Source: Caryophanales bacterium (GTDB taxonomy: Bacteria > Bacillota_I > Bacilli_A > RFN20 > CAG-826). From it: a stretch of 12,163 bases of DNA. This document shows positions 6,035 to 12,151 of the stretch, piece by piece. The notes under the pieces are model-generated. The model was not told the origin of the DNA. It worked only from the letters and a program-made list of their open reading frames with translations, and ran no database searches. The stretch spans positions 1 to 12,163 of the forward strand of contig JAEEHE010000127.1 of NCBI GenBank assembly GCA_016280685.1, in the 5' to 3' direction. The translations under genes and the position numbers were made by a program. The number at the start of each line of letters is the position of its first letter. Position 1 is the first letter of the stretch.

Positions 6035-6111
6035 TGGTAGCTGAGGACGGATTTGAACCGCCGACCTTAGAGGTATGAACTCTCTGCTCTAGCCAACTGA
6101 GCTACTCAGCC
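6035..6111 (-). tRNA. Elongator tRNA-Met (CAT)
   Basis: 77 nt with encoded CCA. The acceptor GGCTGAG/CTCAGCT has a G-U at the first pair and A73. The anticodon CAT is at 6075-6077 in a TTCATAC loop with normal U33. The D-arm (GCTCAGTTGGCTAGAGC) and T-arm (TTCAAAT) are standard. The form is that of elongator Met in Firmicutes and differs from the initiator in this window. It lies eight bases downstream of tRNA-Ala. Confidence 0.95.
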
Positions 6112-6119
6112 ATCTTATC

Positions 6120-6195
6120 TGGTGGATCTAAAGAGACTCGAACTCTCGACCCCCTGAATGCAAATCAGGTGCTCTCCCAACTGAGCTATAGACCC
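6120..6195 (-). tRNA. tRNA-Ala (TGC)
   Basis: 76 nt with encoded CCA. The acceptor GGGTCTA/TAGATCC contains the G3-U70 pair that identifies alanine, plus A73. The anticodon TGC is at 6160-6162 in a TTTGCAT loop. D- and T-arms are canonical. It is the first gene of its tRNA unit, behind the promoter at 6228-6256. Confidence 0.97.
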
Positions 6196-6198
6196 ATT

Positions 6199-6222
6199 TT
6201 GCCGGCTCAATAAAGTCGGCAA
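6199..6222 (-). other. GC-rich hairpin just 5' of tRNA-Ala
   Basis: TTGCCG and CGGCAA (6-bp perfect stem, plus two inner pairs past an A-C mismatch) end three bases before the tRNA 5' end. It lies at the predicted start of the transcript. A processing or stabilising stem is the likely role. It is not U-tailed, so it is not a terminator. Confidence 0.55.
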
Positions 6223-6224
6223 TA

Positions 6225-6354
6225 AATAAAATACACATTTTTTAGATAAATTACAATCATTATTATGATTAAATGCGTAGAAAAGTACACGCACGCAAAA
6301 AAGATATAGCAAAATGTGTATTTATTATTAGCGAAGTAGGAGAGCAACTGATTT
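6225..6354. repeat. Inverted, degenerate copy of the tRNA-Ala promoter and 5' half
   Basis: The plus strand at 6311-6354 resembles the minus strand running from 6241 into tRNA-Ala. First, 13 identical bases (AAAATGTGTATTT) cover the -10 region. After a deletion come 17 bases (6338-6354) that match tRNA-Ala positions 6178-6162 at 15 of 17. The copy lacks the acceptor and most of the D-arm and has no matching anticodon stem, so it is a relic, not a tRNA. The 292-base gap between tRNA-Ala and tRNA-Pro holds this copy, the promoter and the Pro terminator. I see no gene in it. Confidence 0.6.
6228..6256 (-). promoter_or_regulatory. Promoter of the tRNA-Ala/Met unit
   Basis: On the minus strand, -35 TTGTAA (6251-6256), 17 bases, -10 TATTTT (6228-6233) preceded by TGTG. 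The -35 overlaps a small palindrome (6255-6270, AATCAT-TATT-ATGATT). Confidence 0.6.
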
Positions 6355-6437
6355 CTTTTTTATATCATTCTATATGCATTTTCCGCATTTATATTAATTG
6401 TGCCCAGATAGACTAGATACATCTTTTTTCGTTCACT

Positions 6438-6448
6438 GAAGGTCGCAG
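6438..6448 (+). repeat. 11-base inverted copy of the tRNA-Pro T-stem region
   Basis: GAAGGTCGCAG on the plus strand equals the minus-strand tRNA-Pro sequence at 6522-6512 (variable loop into T-stem). In the minus-strand direction it lies just after the Pro terminator. Confidence 0.4.
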
Positions 6449-6473
6449 TAAAAAAGCATCCAATATGGATGCT
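6449..6473 (-). terminator. Terminator of the tRNA-Cys/Arg/Pro unit
   Basis: The 7-bp perfect stem AGCATCC/GGATGCT (6455-6473) with a 5-base loop is followed by a T-run on the minus strand. It lies 15 bases after the tRNA-Pro CCA. The plus strand also has a T-rich tail after the stem, so it could work both ways. Confidence 0.9.
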
Positions 6474-6487
6474 TATTTTTTCAAATC

Positions 6488-6564
6488 TGGTCGAGACGAC
6501 AGGATTTGAACCTGCGACCTTCTGCTCCCAAAGCAGACGCGATACCAAGCTACGCTACGTCTCG
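6488..6564 (-). tRNA. tRNA-Pro (TGG)
   Basis: 77 nt with encoded CCA. The acceptor CGAGACG/CGTCTCG has the C1-G72 pair typical of proline, plus A73. The anticodon TGG is at 6528-6530 in loop TTTGGGA, with G37. It is the last gene of the Cys-Arg-Pro unit, three bases after tRNA-Arg. Confidence 0.97.
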
Positions 6565-6567
6565 AAG

Positions 6568-6644
6568 TGGCGCGCCTCACAAGAATCGAACTCGTAACCT
6601 CCAGATTCGTAGTCTGACACTCTATCCAGTTGAGCTAGAGGCGC
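6568..6644 (-). tRNA. tRNA-Arg (ACG)
   Basis: 77 nt with encoded CCA. The acceptor GCGCCTC/GAGGCGC is perfect, with G73. The anticodon ACG is at 6608-6610 in loop CTACGAA; A34 is normally deaminated to inosine by TadA so that CGU, CGC and CGA can be read. The T-arm is standard. Confidence 0.97.
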
Positions 6645-6650
6645 ATATAT

Positions 6651-6698
6651 ACTTACTTGTGAGTCTCTGTTCTTCCGATTAGGGGCTCTCTAGTAAGT
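6651..6698 (-). other. Long-range stem between tRNA-Cys and tRNA-Arg
   Basis: ACTTACT (6651-6657) and AGTAAGT (6692-6698) form a 7-bp stem around about 34 bases. It fills most of the 65-base spacer between tRNA-Cys and tRNA-Arg. No promoter or U-run is seen, so a role in processing the tRNA precursor is plausible. Confidence 0.4.
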
Positions 6699-6709
6699 GG
6701 CTGTATTAA

Positions 6710-6784
6710 TGGAGGTTCCTACCGGATTTGAACCAGTGATCATTGAGTTGCAGTCAATTGCCTTACCAGCTTGGCTAAGGAACC
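6710..6784 (-). tRNA. tRNA-Cys (GCA)
   Basis: 75 nt with encoded CCA. The acceptor GGTTCCT/AGGAACC has T73, the discriminator required for cysteine. The anticodon GCA is at 6749-6751 in loop CTGCAAC. D- and T-arms are normal. It is the first gene of the Cys-Arg-Pro unit. Confidence 0.97.
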
Positions 6785-6801
6785 ATCATGCAGCGCTATG
6801 A

Positions 6802-6831
6802 ATTATAACACTGCATTATATTTTATATCAA
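6802..6831 (-). promoter_or_regulatory. Extended -10 promoter of tRNA-Cys/Arg/Pro
   Basis: On the minus strand, -35 TTGATA (6826-6831), 18 bases, then TGT-TATAAT (-10 at 6802-6807), a proper extended -10. An imperfect palindrome (6790-6795 with 6809-6814, GCAGTG/CGCTGC) brackets the -10. The promoter starts 20 bases after the potD stop, and no clear potD terminator lies between. Confidence 0.75.
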
Positions 6832-6850
6832 GAAGCAAAAATGTTTTTTA

Positions 6851-8200
6851 CTAAGCAGCTTTTACTCTCGCCCACATTTCATCAACTTTTGTGGTTTGAG
6901 CGCCGAAATCTTTCATGACGCAGCATTTTCTTAAAGCTTCTTCAGTGGGGTATTGAGCGTCAAATTGACGGCCTCTTTCACTTGTGGGGATTTTGATAGT
7001 AGCATCTTCCACTGTATCACCGAAGTAGAAAGATAAATCAACGGTATATGTTTCTTCTTCATCATCGTCTGCGGCGTACCAGTCATTGACTAAATCCCAC
7101 ATCGCTTCGCCTGCTAATGGGGATGTATAACCGACAGCGTCCATACATAAAGCGGCATTTTCTGGATCGCAAATGAAATTCACGAATTCTTCGGATAATT
7201 CAACATTCGCGCCTTTGAGCATGCACCAACCATCGAACCAAACATTACTACCTTCTTTTGGCAAGGCATAATTTAAATATTTGCCGCCTTCTTCAGCGTT
7301 ATCCATGGAATAAACAGAGTCGCCAGACCAGGCTAAATTAGCGTGGTATTTACCAGTGACGATATCATCTTTACCTTCATCAACTTCGAAGCCGTAAACG
7401 GTTGATTTCTTTGCTTCAATTAAAGCTGCTTCCACTTTCGCGATGGTAGCATCATCACATCTATTAAAGATGTCGTTTAATTGTTGTGTATAATCAGAGG
7501 CCGTTTCATCTAAAGCGGCGATTTGATCTTTAAAGACATGGAAGATAGCAGCGACATAGGTGTCACGCATTGAATCTTTTAAAGAAAAAGCTTTATTTAA
7601 CTTGCTATCTTTACTCCATAAGCATTCCCAAGAGTGAACTAATTCATCATATTCATCAGAGAAGAAGTCTGGATCATAAGTAAAGCCCATTGTGCCCCAG
7701 AAATATGGAACAGCATAGTTAAGGAATGATTCACCACTAGCTAATTTTTCGTTCGCGAATCTATTTCTAATATAGGGAGAACCATAATCTTCCCAGTTCT
7801 TTAAGGATGGACCATAAGCATCATCAGCTTCACTATAAGAGAATTTTTCTAACATGCCATCATTAGCCATTTTTTGGATCATATAATCAGATGGACAAAT
7901 TAAATCAGGACTGATGGATTCTAATTTGATCTGTTGATACATATCCTCATTCGTAGAGAAGGTTTCATAGAAAACTTTGACGGTTTTACCGGTTTTTTCC
8001 TTGTAGTATTTTTCAAATCTTTCGACGAGGCTATCGTCTTCTTTGTTGCCCATTTCATCGACACCTTCATAGATGTAGTCTTCCCAGTTATAGACGACTA
8101 ATTTAACGTCGTATTTTTCTTGGCATGCGGCGAGTCCGGCGAGGGAACCTACCGCTAAGAAAGGGAAGCAGGCGAATGTTAATCTTTTTGCTTTAAACAT
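6851..8200 (-). CDS. potD: Polyamine ABC transporter substrate-binding lipoprotein PotD
   Basis: A 449-residue binding protein. The N terminus is a lipoprotein signal: MFKAKR, a hydrophobic stretch, then lipobox LAAC with C26 as the anchored residue. Family motifs are VVYNWEDYI (36-43), SPDLICPSDYMI (97-108), NYAVPYFWGTMGFTY (161-175), NLAWSGD (288-294) and NVWFDGW (319-325). Trp39, Trp291, Trp321 and Asp323 sit where PotD proteins bind the polyamine chain; acidic D209 and D213 may hold the amino groups. At 449 residues it is about 100 longer than E. coli PotD, with extra sequence near 225-285 and an acidic stretch at 378-384. Whether it prefers spermidine or putrescine cannot be told. It is the last gene of the operon, three bases after potC. 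Confidence 0.95.
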   Translation of the reverse strand: MFKAKRLTFACFPFLAVGSLAGLAACQEKYDVKLVVYNWEDYIYEGVDEMGNKEDDSLVERFEKYYKEKTGKTVKVFYETFSTNEDMYQQIKLESISPDLICPSDYMIQKMANDGMLEKFSYSEADDAYGPSLKNWEDYGSPYIRNRFANEKLASGESFLNYAVPYFWGTMGFTYDPDFFSDEYDELVHSWECLWSKDSKLNKAFSLKDSMRDTYVAAIFHVFKDQIAALDETASDYTQQLNDIFNRCDDATIAKVEAALIEAKKSTVYGFEVDEGKDDIVTGKYHANLAWSGDSVYSMDNAEEGGKYLNYALPKEGSNVWFDGWCMLKGANVELSEEFVNFICDPENAALCMDAVGYTSPLAGEAMWDLVNDWYAADDDEEETYTVDLSFYFGDTVEDATIKIPTSERGRQFDAQYPTEEALRKCCVMKDFGAQTTKVDEMWARVKAA

Positions 8201-8203
8201 TTT

Positions 8204-9106
8204 TTATTTCTCCTTTTTGTTTAAAAATTTAGCATTCCTAATACTCTTGATGTTCATAAGAATCATCACTATTAAAATAACAGCAAATAATAGCGCTGTG
8301 AATGCTCTTAATTGAGTGGGTAAGCCACCTTTTGCGGTAGCGGAGTCCACATAAGTGGAAAGGGTATCAAATCCACCTGTGGTCGGTTTAGTAAACGCGG
8401 TGATAACAAAGTCATCAAGGGATAAAGTAATTGAGAGTAAGAAGCCGGAAAGAATACCAGGAACGATATCAGGAACGATAACTTTCCATAAGGCTTGTGT
8501 TTGTGTAGCGCCTAAGTCTAATGCGGCTTCATATAAAGAAGGATCCATCTGTTCTAATTTCGGCTTAACAGACATTACCACATAAGGAATAGATAAGACG
8601 ATATGTCCCACTACTAAGGTGAAGAAACTTCTAGATAAACCTAACGCTTTAGAAGTAATAACGAATAAAACACATAATGAAACAGCGGTAACGATTTCGG
8701 CATTAACGACGGGGATTTGGTTAACAAATTCTAAAGAATTTCTCATCCATTTCTTTCTGGTGTAATACATACCGATAGCGCCTAAAGTTCCTAAGATGGT
8801 AGAGATTAAGCCAGCGGTTATCGCCACTAAAGCGGTATTTCTCGCCGCATCCCAAATCTTCTTCGCATTAAGGTTGGTGGAATATTTAAATAAGGTTGTG
8901 TAGTTTTGGAAAGAGAATCCGGACCACATACCGGTTGTTTGATTTGTGGTAAAGGAATAAATCGTGATGTAGATAAGAGGTGCATACATCATGATTAAAA
9001 CGATGTAGACAAGGGCCATGATGACAATCTTGCCGACTTTACCTCTAATTCTCTTGCGACGGAGGGCTTCATTAACTTGTTCTTCGCTTAAAACGGCGGT
9101 TCTCAT
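8204..9106 (-). CDS. potC: Polyamine ABC transporter permease PotC
   Basis: The second inner-membrane permease, 300 residues, MetI-like fold with about six membrane segments: about 27-51, 91-113, 132-153, 161-180, 213-236 and 267-285. The EAA loop that docks on the ATPase lies at about 191-218 (LYEAALDLGATQTQALWKV). TLSLDDFVITAFT (227-239) is a strong PotC signature. The cytoplasmic N terminus is long and basic (RRKRIRGK). It starts one base after the potB stop. It pairs with PotB to form the channel for the polyamine delivered by PotD. Confidence 0.96.
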   Translation of the reverse strand: MRTAVLSEEQVNEALRRKRIRGKVGKIVIMALVYIVLIMMYAPLIYITIYSFTTNQTTGMWSGFSFQNYTTLFKYSTNLNAKKIWDAARNTALVAITAGLISTILGTLGAIGMYYTRKKWMRNSLEFVNQIPVVNAEIVTAVSLCVLFVITSKALGLSRSFFTLVVGHIVLSIPYVVMSVKPKLEQMDPSLYEAALDLGATQTQALWKVIVPDIVPGILSGFLLSITLSLDDFVITAFTKPTTGGFDTLSTYVDSATAKGGLPTQLRAFTALLFAVILIVMILMNIKSIRNAKFLNKKEK

Positions 9107-9107
9107 A

Positions 9108-9968
9108 TTAATAAATACCTCCTTTCTTCGCGGAATCTTTATTATCGATAGTCTTCTCCACTACTAAGGTCAAACCGATGATGAGGAGCATGACTAAAGA
9201 TAAGACTGAACCGATGTGATTAGATATCTCAGCGGTGGATGTCAAGAATTGATGTTCGATCAAATTACCGACGATTTGCATGCTTCTTTCGCTCATCTTG
9301 TTTGCGATAACATATGAAGACATGGTCGGCATAAAGGTCATTGTCGCGGCAGAAATGATGCCGGGAACAGTCATAGGAATAATGACTTTCACAAAGACAA
9401 AGAACGGATTAGCGCCTAAGTCAGAAGCGGCTTCAATTTGATTCTTATCCATCTTTAACATTTGGTTATATAAAGGTAAGATGGCGAATGGCAAATAGTC
9501 ATAAACCATACCTAAGACAATCGCCACAAAGGGATGGGAAGATGTTAAATCCGAACCTAAAATAGCTTGGCTCATACCATTTACAATGGCTTTTAAACCG
9601 ATGGTTCTAATGACGAAGTTGACCCACATTGGAAGTAGGAAAATATAGACTAAAACTTTGTTTTTATTGTATTTCTTATTGGATAAGACATAGGCGATTG
9701 GATAAGCGATTAAAATGCAGAATATCGTCGTTAAAATGGCAATTGCAAAAGTGACACCGATGACTTTCCAGTTCTGTTCGTTTTGGAAAACAGTGGCCCA
9801 GTTGTTAAAGGTAAAACGACCTTTTTCATCAGTAAAGGCATAGTAGAAAATTAATAGCAATGGAAGGACGACAAAGAGGGCCATGAAAAGGCCGTATGGC
9901 ATGCATAAGCTGCCACGGAAATTAAATCTAAATCTCTTCCTTTGTTTTAAAGTCGCAACCTGTTCCAT
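9108..9968 (-). CDS. potB: Polyamine ABC transporter permease PotB
   Basis: The first inner-membrane permease, 286 residues, MetI-like. Hydrophobic segments lie at about 24-46, 70-96, 105-124, 147-165, 199-222 and 252-271. The EAA loop is QIEAASDLGANPFFVFVKV (177-195), followed by IIPMTVPGI. LLPMWVNFVIRTIG (111-124) is typical of PotB. The N-terminal 20 residues are strongly basic and cytoplasmic. It starts one base after the potA stop and ends one base before potC, so the set is translationally coupled. It forms a heterodimeric channel with PotC, driven by a PotA dimer. Confidence 0.96.
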   Translation of the reverse strand: MEQVATLKQRKRFRFNFRGSLCMPYGLFMALFVVLPLLLIFYYAFTDEKGRFTFNNWATVFQNEQNWKVIGVTFAIAILTTIFCILIAYPIAYVLSNKKYNKNKVLVYIFLLPMWVNFVIRTIGLKAIVNGMSQAILGSDLTSSHPFVAIVLGMVYDYLPFAILPLYNQMLKMDKNQIEAASDLGANPFFVFVKVIIPMTVPGIISAATMTFMPTMSSYVIANKMSERSMQIVGNLIEHQFLTSTAEISNHIGSVLSLVMLLIIGLTLVVEKTIDNKDSAKKGGIY

Positions 9969-9969
9969 T

Positions 9970-11631
9970 TTATTTCTTGTTTCCTTTACGGGTTAGATTG
10001 ATTTTGGAGTTATCGATAATGACGGAAACTCTATCATTTTCATTCCATAAATCAGGTGTATTTAAGATGAAATCCTCTTCATCATCAGTTCTCACCATAA
10101 CTTCATAGTGATCGCCTAAATAAATTAAGGAAATAATATTGCCGTGGATATCGGAAGCATCACTATCATCGCTGATAGTAATCGCATCGAAAGGAACTTC
10201 GACATTAACTTCCATATCGTAAGCATTAATTTCTTTATTGTTTTCATCCACTAAAGTACCATCTTCGTTGATTTTGCTACCAGGGAATAAACTGACAATA
10301 TCAATTGGGAATTCCGCACCGGCGAATTCAACACCATATTCTTTGGTGATATAACCATCGTAGAAATTGCTGACGAATGGTTTTTTCATGATTTGAATGT
10401 TAACTGGTTCGACATTTAAACCGACAGTTAATCCTTCTTCTAATTCGGCAGTGGATTGGACCACCACTTCTGCTTTGCCGACATTGATGATGTATTCGTA
10501 ATGCATACCTTTAAAAATCTTAGAGCCAATCACACCATCAACAACACCTTTGCCCGCTTTGGTTAAGATGATATCTTCTGGTCTCACGACAACGTCGACT
10601 TTTTCATTGACAGGGAACTTACCGAAATCGACAGGGTCAGCATCCCAATATTTATTTAAGAATCTCACTTTATTATCTTTAGCCATCGTACCAGTATAAA
10701 TATTAGATTCACCGATAAAGTCTGCGACAAAAGCGTTATTTGGTTCATCGTAGATTTCTTTTGGTTTACCGATTTGTTGAATTTCACCATCGTTCATAAC
10801 AACGATTGTATCGGACATCGTTAAAGCTTCTTCTTGGTCATGGGTGACATAGATGAAGGTGATGCCAATTTTCTTATGCATCTCTTTGAGTTCGAGTTGC
10901 ATTTCTTTTCTCATCTTTAAATCGAGCGCGCCTAAAGGTTCATCTAATAAAAGAATCTCTGGTTCATTAACAATTGCTCTAGCGATAGCGATTCTCTGTT
11001 GTTGACCACCAGATAAAGTGGATATATCACGTTTTTCAAATCCTTCTAAGTCCACGACTTTTAAGGCGTTTTTCACTTTTTCTTTAATTTCCGCTTTGGT
11101 GTAATGACGGAATTTAGTCATTGGTAAACTCGGATTTTTCTTGAGGTTTTCAATCTCTAAGTTCCAAGCAGCAATCTTTTCATCGATTTCGCTTCTCTGA
11201 TCGGCGCAAGAAGTATTTGCGAGTTCTTCTTTAGCGTATTTAATTTGGTTCTCTAATTCAGCGATTTGGACTTTGTCCACAGTCATCACTTCATAAGGGA
11301 TTTTCTTCAGTTTTAAACCGAAAGCGATGTTGTTAAAAATATTTAAATGAGCGAACAATGCATATCTTTGGAAAACGGTGTTAATCGGTCTTTTATAAGG
11401 AGGTAATAAAGAAATGTCTTGACCGTTTAATAAAATGGTGCCGCTTGTGGGTAATTCAAAACCAGCGATCATTCTTAAGGTTGTGGTTTTACCACATCCA
11501 GAAGGACCTAAAAAGGTTACGAATTCACCTTTCTTAATTTTTAAATTGAAATTCTCGACGGCATAGACATCGCTGTCAGGGAATTTTTTACAGACATCGT
11601 TAAGTTCAATAATGTATTGATTATCTTCCAT
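9970..11631 (-). CDS. potA: Polyamine ABC transporter ATPase PotA with coiled-coil insert
   Basis: The ATP-hydrolysing subunit of the PotABCD importer, 553 residues against about 370 in E. coli. Walker A is GPSGCGKT (42-49), Q-loop Q88, signature LSGGQ (206-210), Walker B ILLLDEP (226-232) with catalytic E231, and switch H264. Between the Q-loop and the signature there is a charged insert (about 115-178) that looks like an antiparallel coiled coil (AELENQIKYAKEELAN, then DEKIAAWNLEIENLKK). Mycoplasma PotA proteins of similar length (about 560 residues) have a comparable enlargement, so it is probably a lineage trait. The C-terminal TOBE-type region (about 310-553) is also enlarged and acidic. 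A strong AAAGGAGG site precedes the ATG, directly after the attenuator terminator in the leader. Confidence 0.96.
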   Translation of the reverse strand: MEDNQYIIELNDVCKKFPDSDVYAVENFNLKIKKGEFVTFLGPSGCGKTTTLRMIAGFELPTSGTILLNGQDISLLPPYKRPINTVFQRYALFAHLNIFNNIAFGLKLKKIPYEVMTVDKVQIAELENQIKYAKEELANTSCADQRSEIDEKIAAWNLEIENLKKNPSLPMTKFRHYTKAEIKEKVKNALKVVDLEGFEKRDISTLSGGQQQRIAIARAIVNEPEILLLDEPLGALDLKMRKEMQLELKEMHKKIGITFIYVTHDQEEALTMSDTIVVMNDGEIQQIGKPKEIYDEPNNAFVADFIGESNIYTGTMAKDNKVRFLNKYWDADPVDFGKFPVNEKVDVVVRPEDIILTKAGKGVVDGVIGSKIFKGMHYEYIINVGKAEVVVQSTAELEEGLTVGLNVEPVNIQIMKKPFVSNFYDGYITKEYGVEFAGAEFPIDIVSLFPGSKINEDGTLVDENNKEINAYDMEVNVEVPFDAITISDDSDASDIHGNIISLIYLGDHYEVMVRTDDEEDFILNTPDLWNENDRVSVIIDNSKINLTRKGNKK

Positions 11632-11652
11632 ATCTGTTTCCTCCTTTTAAAT

Positions 11653-11680
11653 AAAAAGATACAAATTGTTCGTTTGTACC
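11653..11680 (-). terminator. Attenuator terminator before potA
   Basis: On the minus strand GGTACAAA (11673-11680) pairs with TTTGTATC (11658-11665), 8 bp with one G-U and a 7-base loop, extendable by two A-U pairs. It is followed by TTTTTATTT. It lies inside the potA leader, immediately upstream of the ribosome binding site (11640-11647), so it would block potA rather than end a gene. Confidence 0.88.
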
Positions 11681-11796
11681 TTATGAATCTAATTTGAGTG
11701 GAAACAAGTTTGGATACAATCCAGTTCAGTTCGTTTTTGGGAGTCTATATAGTAAATTAATACTTTTACTACTCTTATTATACATTCACAAGGTAC
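11676..11796 (-). promoter_or_regulatory. Long-range antiterminator helix of the potA leader
   Basis: On the minus strand GTACCTTGTGAAT (11784-11796) pairs with ATTCATAAGGTAC (11676-11688), giving 13 continuous pairs with a single G-U. The 3' arm shares GGTAC plus the preceding AA with the 5' arm of the terminator, so only one of the two can form. The helix closes about 95 bases with at least two inner hairpins. Confidence 0.8.
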
Positions 11797-11993
11797 GACG
11801 GAGACTTTCACTCCAAGCATAAGCTTATAAATTAATAACAAGATATCACTATCTCTAATCCGGCATTTGACCTAGCTGTCCGAGGCTGTTGTCCTTCTAT
11901 AATAGATTGGGTCAATTTCAATGCATCTCACATTGATAGAATTAGGTGTGACGTAGCCCCACAATTTACGACTACAATTTTCACGTGATAAAT

Positions 11994-12023
11994 ATTATAT
12001 TTAAAAAGAATAAAAAACAACAA
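11994..12023 (-). promoter_or_regulatory. Promoter of the potABCD operon
   Basis: On the minus strand, -35 TTGTTG (12018-12023), 18 bases, -10 TATAAT (11994-11999). Transcription should start near 11986, giving the long leader. No later promoter of similar quality lies between here and potA. Confidence 0.65.
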
Positions 12024-12061
12024 TATTTTTTTGAAATGTTATTAATAAGCAAAATATGTTG
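12018..12061. repeat. Inverted repeat covering the potA -35
   Basis: CAACAATATTTT (12018-12029) and AAAATATGTTG (12051-12061) are inverted copies with one extra base. A perfect 10-bp palindrome TTATTAATAA (12039-12048) lies between them. The left arm contains the potA -35, and the repeat lies in the gap between divergent promoters, so an operator is possible. AT-rich sequence gives such repeats by chance more often. Confidence 0.35.
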
Positions 12062-12107
12062 ATTGCATCAGTGTTTGTATGAATAAAATTATTTAATTAT
12101 TCGCTAT

Positions 12108-12136
12108 TTGCAAAACAATAGAAATCGGTTTATATT
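12108..12136 (+). promoter_or_regulatory. Plus-strand promoter at the right edge
   Basis: TTGCAA (12108-12113), exactly 17 bases, TATATT (12131-12136). It is divergent from the potA promoter and would start near 12143. Confidence 0.5.
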
Positions 12137-12151
12137 ATTCTAAACAAAATT

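Larger units (their letters stand above)
11632..11986 (-). promoter_or_regulatory. Structured leader RNA of potABCD, candidate riboswitch or attenuator
   Basis: About 355 nt between the predicted start and the potA ATG, with no supported gene. Helices visible on the minus strand: a 5' stem (11981-11984 with 11948-11951, continued by 11970-11976 with 11952-11958); 11931-11936 with 11918-11923; a 6-bp helix TTGACC/GGTCAA (11910-11915 with 11867-11872) enclosing a 4-bp hairpin; a possible closing helix CTAATT/GATTAG (11940-11945 with 11855-11860); AGATA/TATCT (11850-11854 with 11841-11845); GGAG/CTCC (11811-11814 with 11800-11803); TAGTAAA/TTTACTA (11765-11771 with 11750-11756); TGGAT/ATCCA (11719-11723 with 11711-11715). 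It ends in a terminator that competes with a 13-bp long-range helix. No known riboswitch consensus was recognised (TPP, SAM, lysine, T-box, guanidine, c-di-AMP and others considered). A polyamine ligand is inferred from the operon alone. Confidence 0.75.

Noticed and set aside
5935..6487. Integration site or mobile element at the tRNA cluster
   Set aside because: The repeated tRNA pieces are inverted, not direct, and there is no integrase or transposase; attachment sites would give direct repeats.
5791..6548. Minus- and plus-strand open frames of about 60-70 codons running through the tRNA genes
   Set aside because: They translate tRNA sequence (for example VAGSNPVVST), have no ribosome binding site, and overlap eight-gene tRNA structures that explain the region.
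8355..8585. Plus-strand open frame inside potC
   Set aside because: Antisense to the conserved EAA region of PotC; a shadow of that gene.
407..11631. Mollicutes-type code with UGA as Trp
   Set aside because: Trp codons checked in PotB and PotD are TGG, all genes end normally at TAA or TAG without UGA readthrough, and no UCA-anticodon Trp tRNA is present in the window.
11775..11800. TATAAT at 11777-11782 on the minus strand as a late potA promoter
   Set aside because: There is no -35 at 16-18 bases upstream, and the element lies inside the long-range helix; the promoter at 11994-12023 is far better.
11632..11986. T-box, guanidine, lysine, c-di-AMP, M-box, or SRP/RNase P/tmRNA identity for the potA leader
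   Set aside because: Their diagnostic sequences are missing: no AGGGTGGNACCGCG T-box, no conserved cores I could line up, no tRNA-like ends. A GGACA...CTAGG stretch faintly recalls the guanidine class, but order and context do not fit.
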